This document shows positions 43,691 through 57,288 of a DNA stretch of 60,000 nt, piece after piece. The notes beneath the pieces were generated by a model. It was not told the origin of the DNA. It searched no databases and worked only from the letters and a program-made list of their open reading frames with translations. The translations under genes and the position numbers were made by a program. This DNA is from Strigamia acuminata (Eukaryota; Arthropoda; Chilopoda; Geophilomorpha; Linotaeniidae), in contig OX442318.1 in assembly GCA_949358305.1 (NCBI GenBank), positions 7,056,501-7,116,500 of the forward strand. The letters run 5' to 3'. Position 1 is the first letter of the stretch; every line of letters begins with the position of its first letter.

Positions 43691-44087
43691 TATTAAGTTC
43701 CGTTTACATGCACGGAATGTTACGAGTGAGATGGAATATTGCGTGTGCGCAACTGTCATGTAAACAGGGATGACGAGGATTATTCGAGTAGTGAATAATC
43801 CCTCGCAGAAGGTTGTTTAATTCGAGTGAACTCCAACTATTTTTATTGCACATGCGCGCATCACTTTTGGCACTTCACCATTGGTCGAAAACCAAATTAT
43901 TTTCTGCATGTAAACACAACTTGATTTTTTCACCACTCCAATTATTCGGTGCATGTTGTAAACGTAGTACAAGACTTTGGCTTTGCATTTTTTATTTTTA
44001 TTTCTGGGTATTATTACACTTTGGCACTTGATAAATTGTTATTAAATTTAAATGGCGCATTTTGAAATTCTTGAGTGACGTAACTGC
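43691..44087. other. Intergenic stretch with a degenerate inverted repeat
   Basis: CGTTTACATGCACGGAATG near 43699 is matched in inverse by ATTCGGTGCATGTTGTAAACG near 43941-43963, with errors. An old MITE of about 270 bp is likely. No coding sequence is supported, although a 72-codon frame exists at 43813. Confidence 0.45.
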
Positions 44088-45065
44088 TTATTTGGAAATC
44101 ATTCCTTTGATTCCGTCAACGATCGAAGTGCAATGTCCAGTGCCGACCTTGAACGTGTTCCACACACTCTCCTAAACAAATACGTAAATAAATTTAAAAA
44201 TAATAATTAAATTATTAGGTTTTTAGTTTTTAACCTCTCTTTGTTTGCAGGTGTAGCCCAATTTACAGTCGCACAGGAATTTGCCGCCGCATGTATCGCC
44301 CTCATCTCTCAAAGACAAACAGCTGCAACAAGGAGTTTGAAAGAAATTATTTATTTGTCGGAGACCGTTAAATGCTCTCGTAGATTCACTCTCCGTATAA
44401 AATCATTAGACGAGAATTAAGTTAATTTTCAATCTCAAAACGACGATTTTTGCAATATAAAAAGTGCATTTTGACGATTTTTGCATATAAATAGTGCATT
44501 TTGACGGTTTTTGCATATAAATAGTGCATTTTGTGTATAAGAAGTGCATTTTTGGCACTTAAAAATGCATTTTGACGATTTTTGCATATAAATAGTGCAT
44601 TTTGCATATTAAAAGTGCATTTATGGCACTTAAAAATGCATTTTGACGATTTTTGCATATAAATAGTGCATTTTGTGTATAAGAAGTGCATTTTTGGCAC
44701 TTAAAAATGCATTTTGACGATTTTTGCATATAAATAGTGCATTTTGCTTATAAAAAATGCATTTTTGGCACTTAAAAATACATTTTTGGCACTTAAAAAT
44801 GCATTTTTGCACTTTCCAGCCGCGTTTAACCAGGATACCGTGCTCAATGATGACAACATTTACGGTAAATTACAGCTTACGTTTTTGACACGCCTGCTAC
44901 GTCTTTACAACATTCGTCGTGCCCGCAATCCATAAATGATTCGCACGATTCTATACCCACGAACTGAAAGTTTAAAATTTAAATGATTAACGGATGGAAT
45001 TAACAAATATAAATTAGAAAACTCACTAGGGTAATCGCGAAAATAATGAGGAATATGGTTTTCAT
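44088..45065 (-). CDS. Secreted cysteine-rich peptide with a colipase/prokineticin (astakine/MIT)-type cysteine pattern
   Basis: Four exons (45027-45065, 44881-44963, 44235-44322, 44088-44171; 294 nt, 97 aa) join in phase with GT-AG borders. The first exon encodes a signal peptide (MKTIFLIIFAITL). The mature part has ten cysteines spaced C-x5-C-x4-CC-x10-C-x9-C-x5-C-x-C-x5-C and a later C. This is the arrangement of the colipase fold shared by prokineticins, arthropod astakines and MIT-type venom peptides, with the typical DCGHDECC segment. The protein is probably an extracellular signal or defence factor. The sequence alone does not show whether it is a cytokine-like hormone or anything else. 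No TATA box was recognised. Confidence 0.72.
44440..44815. repeat. Minisatellite in the cysteine-rich peptide gene intron
   Basis: Units built of AAAATGCATTTTGACGATTT and TTGCATATAAATAGTGCATT alternate in a higher-order repeat of about 60-120 bp. The TGCATTTT core is the same as in arrays at 5000, 7100, 9100 and 46400. Confidence 0.88.
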
Positions 45066-45335
45066 CTTGAGTGGTTGGAGTGTTAATCAACAGTGGCTAT
45101 AATCAAACTTGATGGGAATTTGAGCAGTTTCCTGTGTAAAGGTTAGAAACATTACTCCAATTTCTACTTCCTAAGATTAAATATATTTCTTTTAAGATGA
45201 TAAACTTTGATAAATTAAAAAAATTCAAAATAAAAGCGAAGTAATTGTTTACATTGAAATTTGAGCTAAATTATATTTTTATTAATTTAACGTTATTTTA
45301 TTTTCGAGTTGAGAGTACAAAAATATTTTATTCGT

Positions 45336-47693
<2,358 letters not shown>

Positions 47694-48017
47694 TTTCTTA
47701 AAAATACTCAAACCTGCCACTAGATGGCCCCCAAAACCAAACCGCGAAAAGTAAACAAAGTGAATAGTGTGTTGTTCAGTGGTGACCTCCTTCTAAACGG
47801 AGTTCTACGTCAAAAGAAAGAAACACAAATAAACCAAAGAGTAACATTTAAAAAAAACAACACTTTATTTAACTTAAGAGTTACAAAATGGGTCAGTCGC
47901 CATGTTGGCAAAATCGTAAGACACTCGAACTCCGTTATTTCATAAAATAAGGTTATAATTCAGGTCTTCGTTACGATATAATGCACAAGTACTTTCTCGC
48001 AAACTATTTCTTTATTT
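47694..48017. other. Adh5 upstream region and Toll 3' flank
   Basis: GCCACTAGATGGCCCCC at 47715-47731 is a CTCF-like motif directly upstream of the Adh5 start. A 73-codon plus-strand frame at 47724-47945 starts inside this motif, has no recognisable domain and is probably chance; its first codons could also be a short exon (donor GTAAAC near 47751). Confidence 0.4.
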
Positions 48018-50672
48018 TCATACAATTATTTCGGCTTTTTTCATTACTCTCGGCATAGAACATTTCAATTTAGTCCAAAAATGCGGTTTACTCGCTTCCA
48101 AATACGTCGTGGTGGCCAAAAAAGCGCGCAGATCATCCCTAGCATTATCCAAATCCGGCATTTTATCGGGCAAAACCACTATCAACCTCCTAACCCCGTC
48201 CTCAAAAGCTTTATGATACGCCACGTTAAACTCTATCTGACTCCACGCACTGCTCACAAACCCTTCCGTCAACACGATGATAGTGCGCCGGCTTTCCTGC
48301 ACCGAGCGCACTATTTGCTCCGGTATCAATTCCCCACCCAGCCAATCACGTTCGTGCAAACACAACTTATACGGGGGTTGTCCGTTCTCTAGACCCTCCA
48401 CGAGCACCTCCCGAACCCACTCCCCGTCCGCACTGCTGTACGACACGAATGCGTCGAACAGTTTAGATTCATCCACGTCTTCCTCGGTGACTAGCCGCAG
48501 ACACACTCCTTTGGCGAATAGAAAATATTTAATTTCCTGTTTAAATCGGAAAAATAAAATGAATAAAACGCTGATAATTATCACGATCACTGCCAGACAT
48601 GGCCACAGTATATTCATTGCGTTATTCGGTGTGAAATCATCGTTTGTAACGCAAAATTTGTCGATGTCGAAGAAATCGTGCATCGATACTTTGTGTCCGT
48701 CGGTTCGCATGCACACCGTGTCTTGACGGTCGGTGAAATGAGTGTTAGTTGTCGCCGCTAGATTGCGCAGTTGGCGCATGTCGCACGAACATTTCCAAGG
48801 ATTTCTAGCTAATTCCACTGACCGGAAGTGGTTTCCTTTGAATAGATCGTAAATTGGGGGTTCCAGTCGTGTTAGGTAGTTGGATCGTAACGATATTTTG
48901 CGTAATTCGGGGGAAAATGTCAAATTTGTCACTGATTCGAGTTTATTTAGTGATAAATCGAGTTCTCTGATAATTTTCCACATTGGCCACGTTCTAGCGG
49001 GCAAATACTGAATGTTGTTGTTGTCGAGATTCATTAGTAAAATTTGGTCGCTTTTAATGGAAAAATCGGTCGGAAATTCGGTTAATCCGACACGGGAACA
49101 ATTGACTCGATAATGTTTTGACGCCATGTTTTCCGAACACTTGCATCTGATAGGGCAGATGTGACACACGAGGCTGTCGATGTACGAGTCGGTGCCGGTG
49201 TCGGGGTTGTGGCATTGCCAAAATTCTAGGTCGAAAAATCTTTTCATGAATCGTTTGACCAAATCACTCTTGAGTATCTCGGCGAAATGACAGTCGCACA
49301 CGAACGGATTTCCGCGCAATTCGATCTTTTTGTCATCTGGAAACTCGAAAAGGGGATTTTGTTGAATAAATCGGTAAACATCGGCTTCGATTGTCGATAT
49401 CTTGTTGTTGGTTAACACCAAACGCACCGAACTGTCTTCGGAATAAATTTCTGACAACTCGCTCAACCCTAATTTCGTGATATTATTGTTCGAAATATTT
49501 AATTCGCTAACTTCCATCGCTAATTTTACGGGTATGGCTTCCAGACAACAATTTATGCATTCAACTTTCAGCTTGCTGTTCCTTTTTATCACGGAATTCG
49601 GCGATGACGTCACATTTTTTATGCAGTTATGGGATAAAATCACAGATTCGGCATTTGGGATGACGTCACTCAAAGGTAACACTAAATGCGAGATGTTATT
49701 TCCGTGCAAATCGATGTATCTGACGTTTTCCACCTTCGGAATTTCTGTCAGAAAATTGTCGAACAAATACAATTTGTCTATTTTACATCGGAAAAAATCC
49801 GGTGGAAACGATCGGAATTTATTCCCTTTCAAAGCGAGTGAGTTCAATTTCTTTATTCCATCCAACAAACCCACCGGAAGTGTTTCCAACTGGTTGTAAT
49901 GCAGGTCTAATTTTGACATGTCAGTTTTTCCCACCAGCAGGCTCTTCGGGACCGACGTCAGTTGATTCTCGTCCAATTTCAACACTCTCAAAACCGAATT
50001 ATCCGTCATAAAAACGTCCGGTAATTTCCGGATTTTATTCCGGCCTAAATCCACACTCCACAACTTGAAAAGTCCTTGGAAATCACTCGATTCAATCGCC
50101 TCGATTTCGTTCCCAGACAAATCGATTTTCATCAACTCCGGCATCATCCGGACATTTTCCGGGACTCGTTTTAATCCGTGCAACAATATTTTCAGGTAGT
50201 TTATGTTCGGAAATACCTCGGACACATTCCCACGTACATTTTCCACGCACCTGTCGGTGAAATAGAGTTCCGTGAGCGAATCCTGGCGCGGGAATGAATT
50301 AAAATCGAAGTAACCGTTCGTTTTATCCGTTTTACTGTCGAAATAATTGACTGTGATGCTAATTTTTGTAATTTTGATTGACATTGTAGGTCGAATCATA
50401 CCCCACAATCGAAGCACATCTTCCACTCGAAAGTTTTCATCACAACGTCCTTTGATAAACATCGTCCCTTCGTTATCGTGCGTAATTTCGAACGGACGGG
50501 CGGAGTTTGTTTTGAAGATAGATCCATTTTTCTGACACTTAAACTCGGAATCCATCGCCAGACACGCTGTGGGGTCGTTAATACACAATTGGTCGGAACA
50601 TTTAACCCAATCGCCACTCGTAATCGTCGCAATTGCTGAGATAAATAGGAAAAGTACGTTTAGCTGGTTCAT
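48018..50672 (-). CDS. Toll: Toll-type receptor (LRR ectodomain, TIR domain), intronless
   Basis: This is a transmembrane innate-immunity and developmental receptor of the Toll family, 884 aa in one exon. It has a signal peptide (about 1-20) and a leucine-rich repeat array from about 150 (LRVLKLDENQLTSVPKSLL type repeats). A cysteine cluster with LRR C-cap (NPFVCDCHFAEIL) is followed by an N-cap (CPIRCKCSENMASKHYRVNC), more repeats and a second C-cap (NPWKCSCDM). A membrane segment lies at about 688-708, and a TIR domain at about 737-875 has FDAFVSYSSAD (box 1), LCLHERDWLGGELIPE (box 2) and FW (box 3). The multiple cysteine clusters place it with Drosophila Toll-like (mccTLR) receptors rather than vertebrate-type ones. 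In arthropods the ligand would be processed Spaetzle. The ATG at 50672 is the first and fits the signal peptide. Confidence 0.94.
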   Translation of the reverse strand: MNQLNVLFLFISAIATITSGDWVKCSDQLCINDPTACLAMDSEFKCQKNGSIFKTNSARPFEITHDNEGTMFIKGRCDENFRVEDVLRLWGMIRPTMSIKITKISITVNYFDSKTDKTNGYFDFNSFPRQDSLTELYFTDRCVENVRGNVSEVFPNINYLKILLHGLKRVPENVRMMPELMKIDLSGNEIEAIESSDFQGLFKLWSVDLGRNKIRKLPDVFMTDNSVLRVLKLDENQLTSVPKSLLVGKTDMSKLDLHYNQLETLPVGLLDGIKKLNSLALKGNKFRSFPPDFFRCKIDKLYLFDNFLTEIPKVENVRYIDLHGNNISHLVLPLSDVIPNAESVILSHNCIKNVTSSPNSVIKRNSKLKVECINCCLEAIPVKLAMEVSELNISNNNITKLGLSELSEIYSEDSSVRLVLTNNKISTIEADVYRFIQQNPLFEFPDDKKIELRGNPFVCDCHFAEILKSDLVKRFMKRFFDLEFWQCHNPDTGTDSYIDSLVCHICPIRCKCSENMASKHYRVNCSRVGLTEFPTDFSIKSDQILLMNLDNNNIQYLPARTWPMWKIIRELDLSLNKLESVTNLTFSPELRKISLRSNYLTRLEPPIYDLFKGNHFRSVELARNPWKCSCDMRQLRNLAATTNTHFTDRQDTVCMRTDGHKVSMHDFFDIDKFCVTNDDFTPNNAMNILWPCLAVIVIIISVLFILFFRFKQEIKYFLFAKGVCLRLVTEEDVDESKLFDAFVSYSSADGEWVREVLVEGLENGQPPYKLCLHERDWLGGELIPEQIVRSVQESRRTIIVLTEGFVSSAWSQIEFNVAYHKAFEDGVRRLIVVLPDKMPDLDNARDDLRAFLATTTYLEASKPHFWTKLKCSMPRVMKKAEIIV

Positions 50673-51230
50673 TGCGTGTTGTTGGGTTGAATGTTGCGTA
50701 ATTATTACGATTGTGGCCTTGAATGAGTGACGAGGTGTTGGAAATGGGTTAAGTGGACTTGCCTGTGGTCAATCGAGAGAAAAGTGAGGTGGTTGACGCG
50801 ATTTGTTTTCGGGTTTTTGCAATTTAGGAAATAGTGAAGTGAGTCATGGTCTTGGAATAGAAGGAGAAATTGTTTCTTGGAAATTAAATATGTGGAACCG
50901 GTTTTGGAAAAAAATATGATTATCGGTGGGGAGCGATGATGTGTTGTGTTTGGTTGCCGGATTAGTTATCTTTTTAATTAATAACCGAATTTGAGATAAG
51001 GATGTTTATGTCTAGGCAGCCGTGACCTCGATTGTATTTTGTTTTTGTTGAGAAGTCACTGACTTCTCAACAGTGAATTGAAATTAAATAAAGATGAAAG
51101 ATTTTGTAATTTTTTTTGCGTGTTATTTATTTGTTTTTATAGGAATTTGAAATAAAGAAGGCACTTTTTTATTTTTATTTCATTTTTACGTTGTTTATGA
51201 TTTTTTTATTTTATACAAACTGCTCCCTAG
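50673..51230. promoter_or_regulatory. Toll upstream region
   Basis: About 550 bp of AT-rich sequence lie upstream of Toll. A short palindrome GAAGTCACTGACTTC occurs near 51051. No TATA box or NF-kB-like site was recognised with confidence. Confidence 0.35.
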
Positions 51231-51473
51231 ATGGCGCTCTGTTGCAATATTAGGTCCGCATTGTGTAATGGTTTGTGGGATGCTGAAACGATTCAACGGA
51301 TTTCCGGCAATGTGTTAACAAATAATTAAAATTAAATTAAAATTTTATTTATTCAGAATTTTCGAAGTAAAGTTTTAGCGGGTACGACCGGAAGCAAGAA
51401 TCAGATTGGATTGTGGGAAGAAGACGGGCGCATCGTCATGGTCGGCAGCTACGGCATTGGTGGATATATTTAG
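51231..51473 (+). CDS. Candidate small two-exon gene, 65 aa, unrecognised
   Basis: Exons 51231-51311 and 51357-51473 flank a 45-bp AT-rich intron ending TTATTCAG. The joined frame (198 nt) reads from MALCNIRSALCNGLW to a stop after ...GSYGIGGYI, with a GC-rich, codon-like second exon (LAGTTGSKNQIGLWEEDGRI). I do not recognise it; size and composition would suit a small mitochondrial or membrane-associated protein, but that is a guess. The start overlaps a CCTAGATGGCGCTCTG motif that also looks like a CTCF-type site, so the ATG may be coincidental and further 5' exons are possible. Confidence 0.4.
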
Positions 51474-51620
51474 AAGTTAATCTTTGTCCAGCCATTTAAA
51501 TAGGATCGAAAATGGAGTTCCTAAACGTTTTTATTACAGAATATTTGAGAATAGAATTTTCTGACATTTCCTACAGATGTAATTTTATTTCAACAGGTGC
51601 CAAAAAATTTATGGGGTTAA

Positions 51621-52782
51621 TTTTTACGAAGCTCTGCTGGGGCCATACGAAATAAAAGTTCACAACTCGTTTAAACGAGTTGTGAACTCGTTTAAACGAC
51701 TTGTGCAACTCGTTTAAACGACTTGTGCAACTCGTTTAAACGACTTGTGCAACTCGTTTAAACGACTTGTGCAACTCGTTAAAACGAGTTGTGTAAAACG
51801 AGCCGATTCTGGCGGCCATAGATCGGCGGTGGAAACACGTGGAAACACGTTTACTTCTTATTATTATTATTTCCGTCGGAAAACTAAGCACTTTTTGGCT
51901 GCATATGATCGCTCAAATGCGGCCAAAAAGTGCGTAGTTCCCCGTCGAAATTAGGCACCGATCACCGGCCGCATTCGATCGCAAGAACGTGGCCGGTGGT
52001 CAGCCAATTACCGGTGCTTGGTTCTGACGGGATACTAAGCACTTTAAGCACTTTTTGGCCGCATATGATCGCTCAAATTCGGTCAAAAAGTGCTTAGTTT
52101 CACGTCGAAACTAGGCGCCGGTTTCTTCAGTTGTTGTTACTTTTTTAAAAAATTCCTGAATGTTATGCAATGGGGGAAGAATTATTTCACGTTGTCTATG
52201 ATTCCCGTTCTTCTGGGATTTCATTAGACATTGCAGGATCAGTAAAAAATGTAAACATTGCCAATTTATGTCAAATGCCATTAAATTAACAAATAAAACA
52301 ATAAATTTATTTCAATTTATCCATACAAGTGGTGTTTGATGAAGCTAACATTTGACAAATCAAATGGAAGCGACAGTCGACTTCTGACGGCCGCGACATT
52401 CGACGGCTGACAGTCGACGTCCGACGGACGCGGCATTCGACAGCTGACGGTCGAAAGTCGATGGCAGACGACCGCGACATTCGACAGGTGACGGTCGACT
52501 GTTGCGTACGTTCGACGCCGACCTGTTGCAGCCGACAGCTGTCGACGTCGACTGTCGTGTTCGTCGGACGTCGACTGTCGTGTTCGTCGGACGTCGACTG
52601 TGGCTGTCGACTGTCGCGTCGGGTCGTTTTGCACAAGTCGTTTAAACGAGTTGCACAAGTCGTTTAAACGAGTTGCACAAGTCGTTTAAACGAGTTCACA
52701 AGTCGTTTAAACGAGTTCACAACTCGTTAAAACGAGTTGTGAACTTTTATTTCGTATGGCCCCAGCAGAGCTTCGTAAATTT
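51621..52782. mobile_element. Large inverted-repeat element with nested palindromes
   Basis: TTTACGAAGCTCTGCTGGGG continues as GCCATACGAAATAAAAGTTC and ACAACTCG at the left; the inverse stands at the right, giving arms of 60 bp or more. Next to each arm are tandem copies of a 22-bp unit (GACTTGTGCAACTCGTTTAA and AC), itself partly palindromic (CGTTTAAACG). The centre has two related hairpins built on CTAAGCACTTTTTGGC (about 51890-52105) and a CG-rich repeat with GTCGACTGTCGTGTTCGTCG (about 52380-52620). No transposase frame was found. Superfamily unknown. Confidence 0.75.
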
Positions 52783-54929
52783 TTTATCACTAGGTGGAAT
52801 AAGTGTGGCAGGAAATTGACATACTTCTAGAAGTTTCCGTGGTTTGTGATTGGCTGTGCATGCCAGAAATATTTTGCATATCCTTTTTTTAAACTTGTCT
52901 TTGAGCGATGTTTTTGCCATTCGGTGTTCCGACTCGGTGGACGAAATCACGACGTTGACGTCCTGGATTTACATTGGTGAGTAAATTGGTTTTTAATTTT
53001 ATTTTACATTTTGTTATTTTATTTTATTGTGGTTTGTTTCGCTGTTGAGTTAAAAAGCGCGTCTTTGTTTGCAGTTAATTATAGAGGTTTACCGTGAGTA
53101 GTTTCTGTCTAACAATCGACTTTGCTTTATTTTGTAGCGCATTATTACTTTACAAATGGCGTGCGCAAGATGTTTAATTTGTTACTTTTATTTTAGTTTT
53201 CACCGTTTCTGTTTAATATGGTTTGTTAATTTTACACTTTATTAATTGTACATTTATTTTATAGATTCAACAAAGGACTTCCTGTGCCAACCCAGAGGAT
53301 TCAACACTGAAGACATTTATTTACATTAATATTTTTTGTTTTTATTGTTTTCATGAATATTTTTGTGTATCTCGTTTTTATTATATTTTAAGTGCAATAA
53401 AAAATTTATTTGTGTTGTCTTTATAATTTTTTATGTAGTTTAATAAAACTATATAAAAAAAATTATGAAGACATAATACATACTTTTAATTAAAATTTGT
53501 TGTCAATTAATTAACATTCAAATTAAATGGGGAATCTGTAAACCCACCCTCCATCCCTTTTTTATTCTAAGTCCAAACCTATAAAAATTTGGCATGGATT
53601 CACATTGATTTTTGGACTTAGAATAATTTTGTAGAAATGACATAGCTTATAGAAAATAAAACTTTATTAAAATATATGCATTACATAAAAAATGTACAAA
53701 TTTTTCCTTAAAAGGAAAATAAATGGCAAATAAAACATTCAAGTGGGTTTATAATGGACTATTTAAGGATTATCTCAGGAAAATATCCCCCTTGAGACTC
53801 CGCCATTTTACCACACCCCCAGGACCCAGAGTGTGCCACGCTCTGGGCCCCCAAAAAGATGTCCCACGATGTCTTCCTGTCGATGTAAAATTTTAACCTA
53901 AAGAAAAAAAACTATCAAGTAAAAATTATCAACAAAACACATCATTGCAAAAACATGAATAGGAATAAAAATGGAATACAAATTAATTACAAATGATATA
54001 AAAATTGTAACAACAATTTAAATTAGTTCAAACGTCGTCCTATCTCGTTCAAATGTCGTCGTTCAAATGTCGTCGTCGTCGTCGTCGTCCTAATGTCAAA
54101 TGTCGTTTTGAGTTGTCTACGTTATTATACCTATTTAAAAAAAAAAACGCAAAATAAATAATAAAAATTCGGTTCAACTAAATATAATAATTTATAACGT
54201 AATCACAATAGGCGAGGGATAAAATATCCATAAACATGAAATATAAACTTATTAAATATTACGTTATCGCCTTAGCTGCGTTATGCGTCACGAAAACGAT
54301 ACAAAACTGTTAAAAATAAGCGTAATTTTAACCTAGGAAAGTGCTAAAACACCTAATGATAAATACGACATGAAAAACAAGAAACTAAAAAGAAAAGTAA
54401 AAGTAAAATTTGACTAAAACTTACTTCAGAACGCCGTGTGCTTCTCCTTCTGCGGTTCGAAAAAAACTAATAAGAAACTAAGCGAAAATAAAAATATGCA
54501 AAATATCAACGGCTTCGTAATTTCATTTGAATAACCAATCAAAAATCACAGATATTTCTAGAGAAAACGTCAATTGACTTCCTGCTGTCACCTAGCGATA
54601 AAAACAAGTAAATATAAAAGAAACATTCAATCTTTGCGCAGATTTCCAAACGAAAATAAAACATTATTATCTCACAACTATTTTACCGCTTAAATAAAAC
54701 TTTCAATTCCCACCACGCGAGTGCAGCATTAAATCGTCATGGAGACAATCCAAACTCAACCGTTGACATCATGGTGACGGAAATTTCAAATTCAATCATC
54801 CAGAAGCCAGGAGGATAGCAGCAGCTATCTAAAACCAAATTTCCAGCACGAAATTCATCGAGTACACAAATGCAACCGTAAAAATTTGAATTGGGTACAA
54901 CCAGCACCCGTAAAAAAAAACACAAAAAA
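52783..54929. other. Unassigned region with possible small or non-coding transcripts
   Basis: No known protein was recognised. On the plus strand an inverted CCAAT box (GATTGG, about 52848) is followed by splice-like signals at about 52976, 53073, 53091 and 53264 and a poly(A) signal near 53395. On the minus strand an AATAAA near 53660 and splice-like signals at about 53897 and 54425-54475 outline another possible transcript. A (GTC)n microsatellite lies at about 54065-54090. Short exons and missing start codons do not allow a CDS call. The last 200 bp should be the PHOSPHO promoter and leader. Confidence 0.3.
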
Positions 54930-56836
54930 ATGTCCGCAACCAAACATCCAAAAATCCTGGCGGTGTTTGATTTCGACAGTACGTTGGTCGAAGCGAGTTG
55001 CGATCACTATATTTTGAATGTAATATCCGAGAATTTGAGCGCAACGACCAACGGCTGGGCGTACCCGTCGAGAACCATGTGGGACATGCCGCCGATATAT
55101 CGCGCACTTCAGGAGCGAGGGATTCGGCCGACGGATCTTCTCAAGTGTTTGGACGAAATTCAATACGTGCATGGCATGCAGGATTTGCTACTGGAGCTTG
55201 CACGACGGGGACATGAAGTTATTATCATTTCGGACTGCAATTCGGTGTTTATTGGACATACGCTGAAAAAAGCTGGTAAAAGAGGAATTGACATCGAGAT
55301 AAATCTGAAAAATCGAAATAAATGTGGAATAATTCAAGAAAAATCGTAAAAACTTAAAAATCTCGAGATAAATCATAAAAACTCGAGATAAATCGTAAAA
55401 ACGCGAGATAAGTCGTTAAAACTCGAGATAAATCGTAAAAACTCGAGATAAGTCGTTAAAACTCAAGACAAATCGTAAAAGCTGGAGATAAATAGTTAAA
55501 ACTGGAGATAAATTGTAAAAACTAGAGATTAATAGTTAAAACTCGAGATAATTGTAAAAAATAGAGATAAATCATAAAAAAAACTCGAGATAAGTGGCAA
55601 ATCATGAAAAAATCGTAAAAATTCGAGATAAATCGTAAAAACTCGAGAAAAGTCGTAAAAACTTGAGATAAATCGTAAAAACGCGAGATAAGTCGTTAAA
55701 ACTCGAGATAAATCGTAAAACATCGAGATAAATTGTAAAAACTCGAGAAAAATCGTAAAAGCTCGAGATAAATAGTTAAAACTCGAGATAAATTGTAAAA
55801 ACTAGAGATTAATAGTTAAAACTCGAGATAAATTGTTAAAAATAGAGATAAATCATAAAAAAAACTCGAGATAAGTGGCAAATCATGAAAAAATCGTAAA
55901 AATTCGAGATAAATCGTAAAAACTCGAGATAAATCGTAAAAACTCGAGATAAGTCGTTAAAACTCGAGATAAATCGTAAAAATTCGAGATAAATCGTAAA
56001 AACTTGAGATAAGTCGTAAAAACTAAAAAAAAATTTTCGTGATAAAAACTTCAGATAAATCGCAAAAAAACTTTAGATAAAACGTAAAACATCGAGATAA
56101 AACGTAAAACATTGAGATAAATCGCAAAACATCGAAATAATTCGTAAAACATCAAGATAAATCGCAAAACATTAAGATAAATCGCAAAAAAATTAAGATA
56201 AATCGCAAAAAATTAAGATAAATCGCAAAAAATTAAGATAAATCGCAAAACATTAAGATAAATCGCAAAACATCGAGATAATTCGGAAAAAATTGAGATA
56301 ACTCGAAAAAAAAACTTTCAAAAATTATGAAAATAAATTACAAACAACTTAAAAAAACCTTGAAATTATTTTTAAAAAATCAAATAAATAACCATAAACC
56401 TAATCGAATCGATTTAATCGCAGGTTTGCAAGACTGCATCGCGGACATCTTCACCAACCCCGCCTGGTTTGACGAAAAAGGTCGCTTACGTCTGTCCGAA
56501 TACCACCACCAAGACTGGTGCGAACTATGCCCACCGAACCTTTGCAAAGGCCACGTCCTCCAAAACTACCTGAGAAAACGCTACTCCGAAGGCGAAGAGT
56601 TTCTCTTCGTAGCATACGTCGGCGACGGCCAAAACGACTTCTGTCCCTGCCTCTGCCTCGACGACCACGACCTCGTCCTGCCTCGGCTCGGCTTCGACCT
56701 CTACCGCACCATCAACACCGAGAGCAACCCGTGCACGGGCAAACAACGTCTCTTCATTAAAAGCAAAGTTATACCTTGGGAAACTGGTTTCAATGTAAAA
56801 CGTGCCATATTTGACGAAATTAGACGGTACAAATGA
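54930..56836 (+). CDS. Phospho2: PHOSPHO1/PHOSPHO2-type HAD phosphatase
   Basis: This is a haloacid-dehalogenase-type phosphatase; vertebrate relatives act on phosphoethanolamine and phosphocholine (PHOSPHO1) or pyridoxal phosphate (PHOSPHO2). Exons 54930-55275 and 56424-56836 give 759 nt, 252 aa (human 241-267). Catalytic motif I is VFDFDST (nucleophile Asp14, Asp16), motif II is IIISDCNSVFIG, and motif IV is YVGDGQNDFCP. The zinc-like or structural CELCPPNLCK and FTNPAWFD are typical of the family. The large intron is a minisatellite. A partial copy and a broken inverted paralogue follow within 1.2 kb. PHOSPHO1 versus PHOSPHO2 cannot be settled by eye, hence the cautious symbol. Confidence 0.9.
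55330..56320. repeat. 20-bp minisatellite in the PHOSPHO intron
   Basis: About fifty copies of a 19-21-bp unit (ACTCGAGATAAATCGTAAAA and variants, later CATTAAGATAAATCGCAAAA) run across almost the whole intron. A higher-order duplication of about 310 bp is visible (compare 55560-55640 with 55850-55930). Confidence 0.93.
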
Positions 56837-57288
56837 TCATTTCCTAGGCAAAAAGAAATAAATTATTTATTTTCACCAATTTGTTTAATTCTGGCTCGCT
56901 AACTCGTTAAACGGCTGAACCAACTAGGTTGAACTTCTCTGCATGCCACTGGTTGTGTTCAGCCGTGCAACATGGATATTTTGTACATTTTTACACTTTT
57001 CACACATTTTTCAAGTTTTAACCCATTTTCTACCTATTTTTACACTTTTCACACCTGTTTTGCAAGTTTTAACCCCTTTTATAGCGATTTCTACATAGTT
57101 TTTGATAATATTATTAATTTAAACAAAAACTTTACAAAATTGGAAAAAATCGCATCGCGTATCTGGAACCCGTCGGACTACGGCACCACTTTGGCCTTCA
57201 TTTGATATGCGGGTCTTATTTCGTTGGGAATTTGTCTCTGGCACGGAAATCCGACGCGCGGGAAGGCCAAATCGGACGATTTTAGCCT

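Noticed and set aside
52307-52667. ORFs of 68-113 codons on both strands over the GTCGAC block
   Set aside because: Translations of a tandem CG-rich repeat inside the fold-back element.
52914-53330. Three plus-strand exons that can be joined in one open frame (...NYRGLPFNKGLPV...)
   Set aside because: No ATG in that frame, exons of only 17-80 nt, and no family match; a non-coding transcript is just as likely.
53660-54480. Minus-strand spliced frame (RRRRSTRRSE joined to HRQEDIVGHLFGG)
   Set aside because: Phase works but no start exon could be found and the first part is low-complexity; left as an unassigned region.
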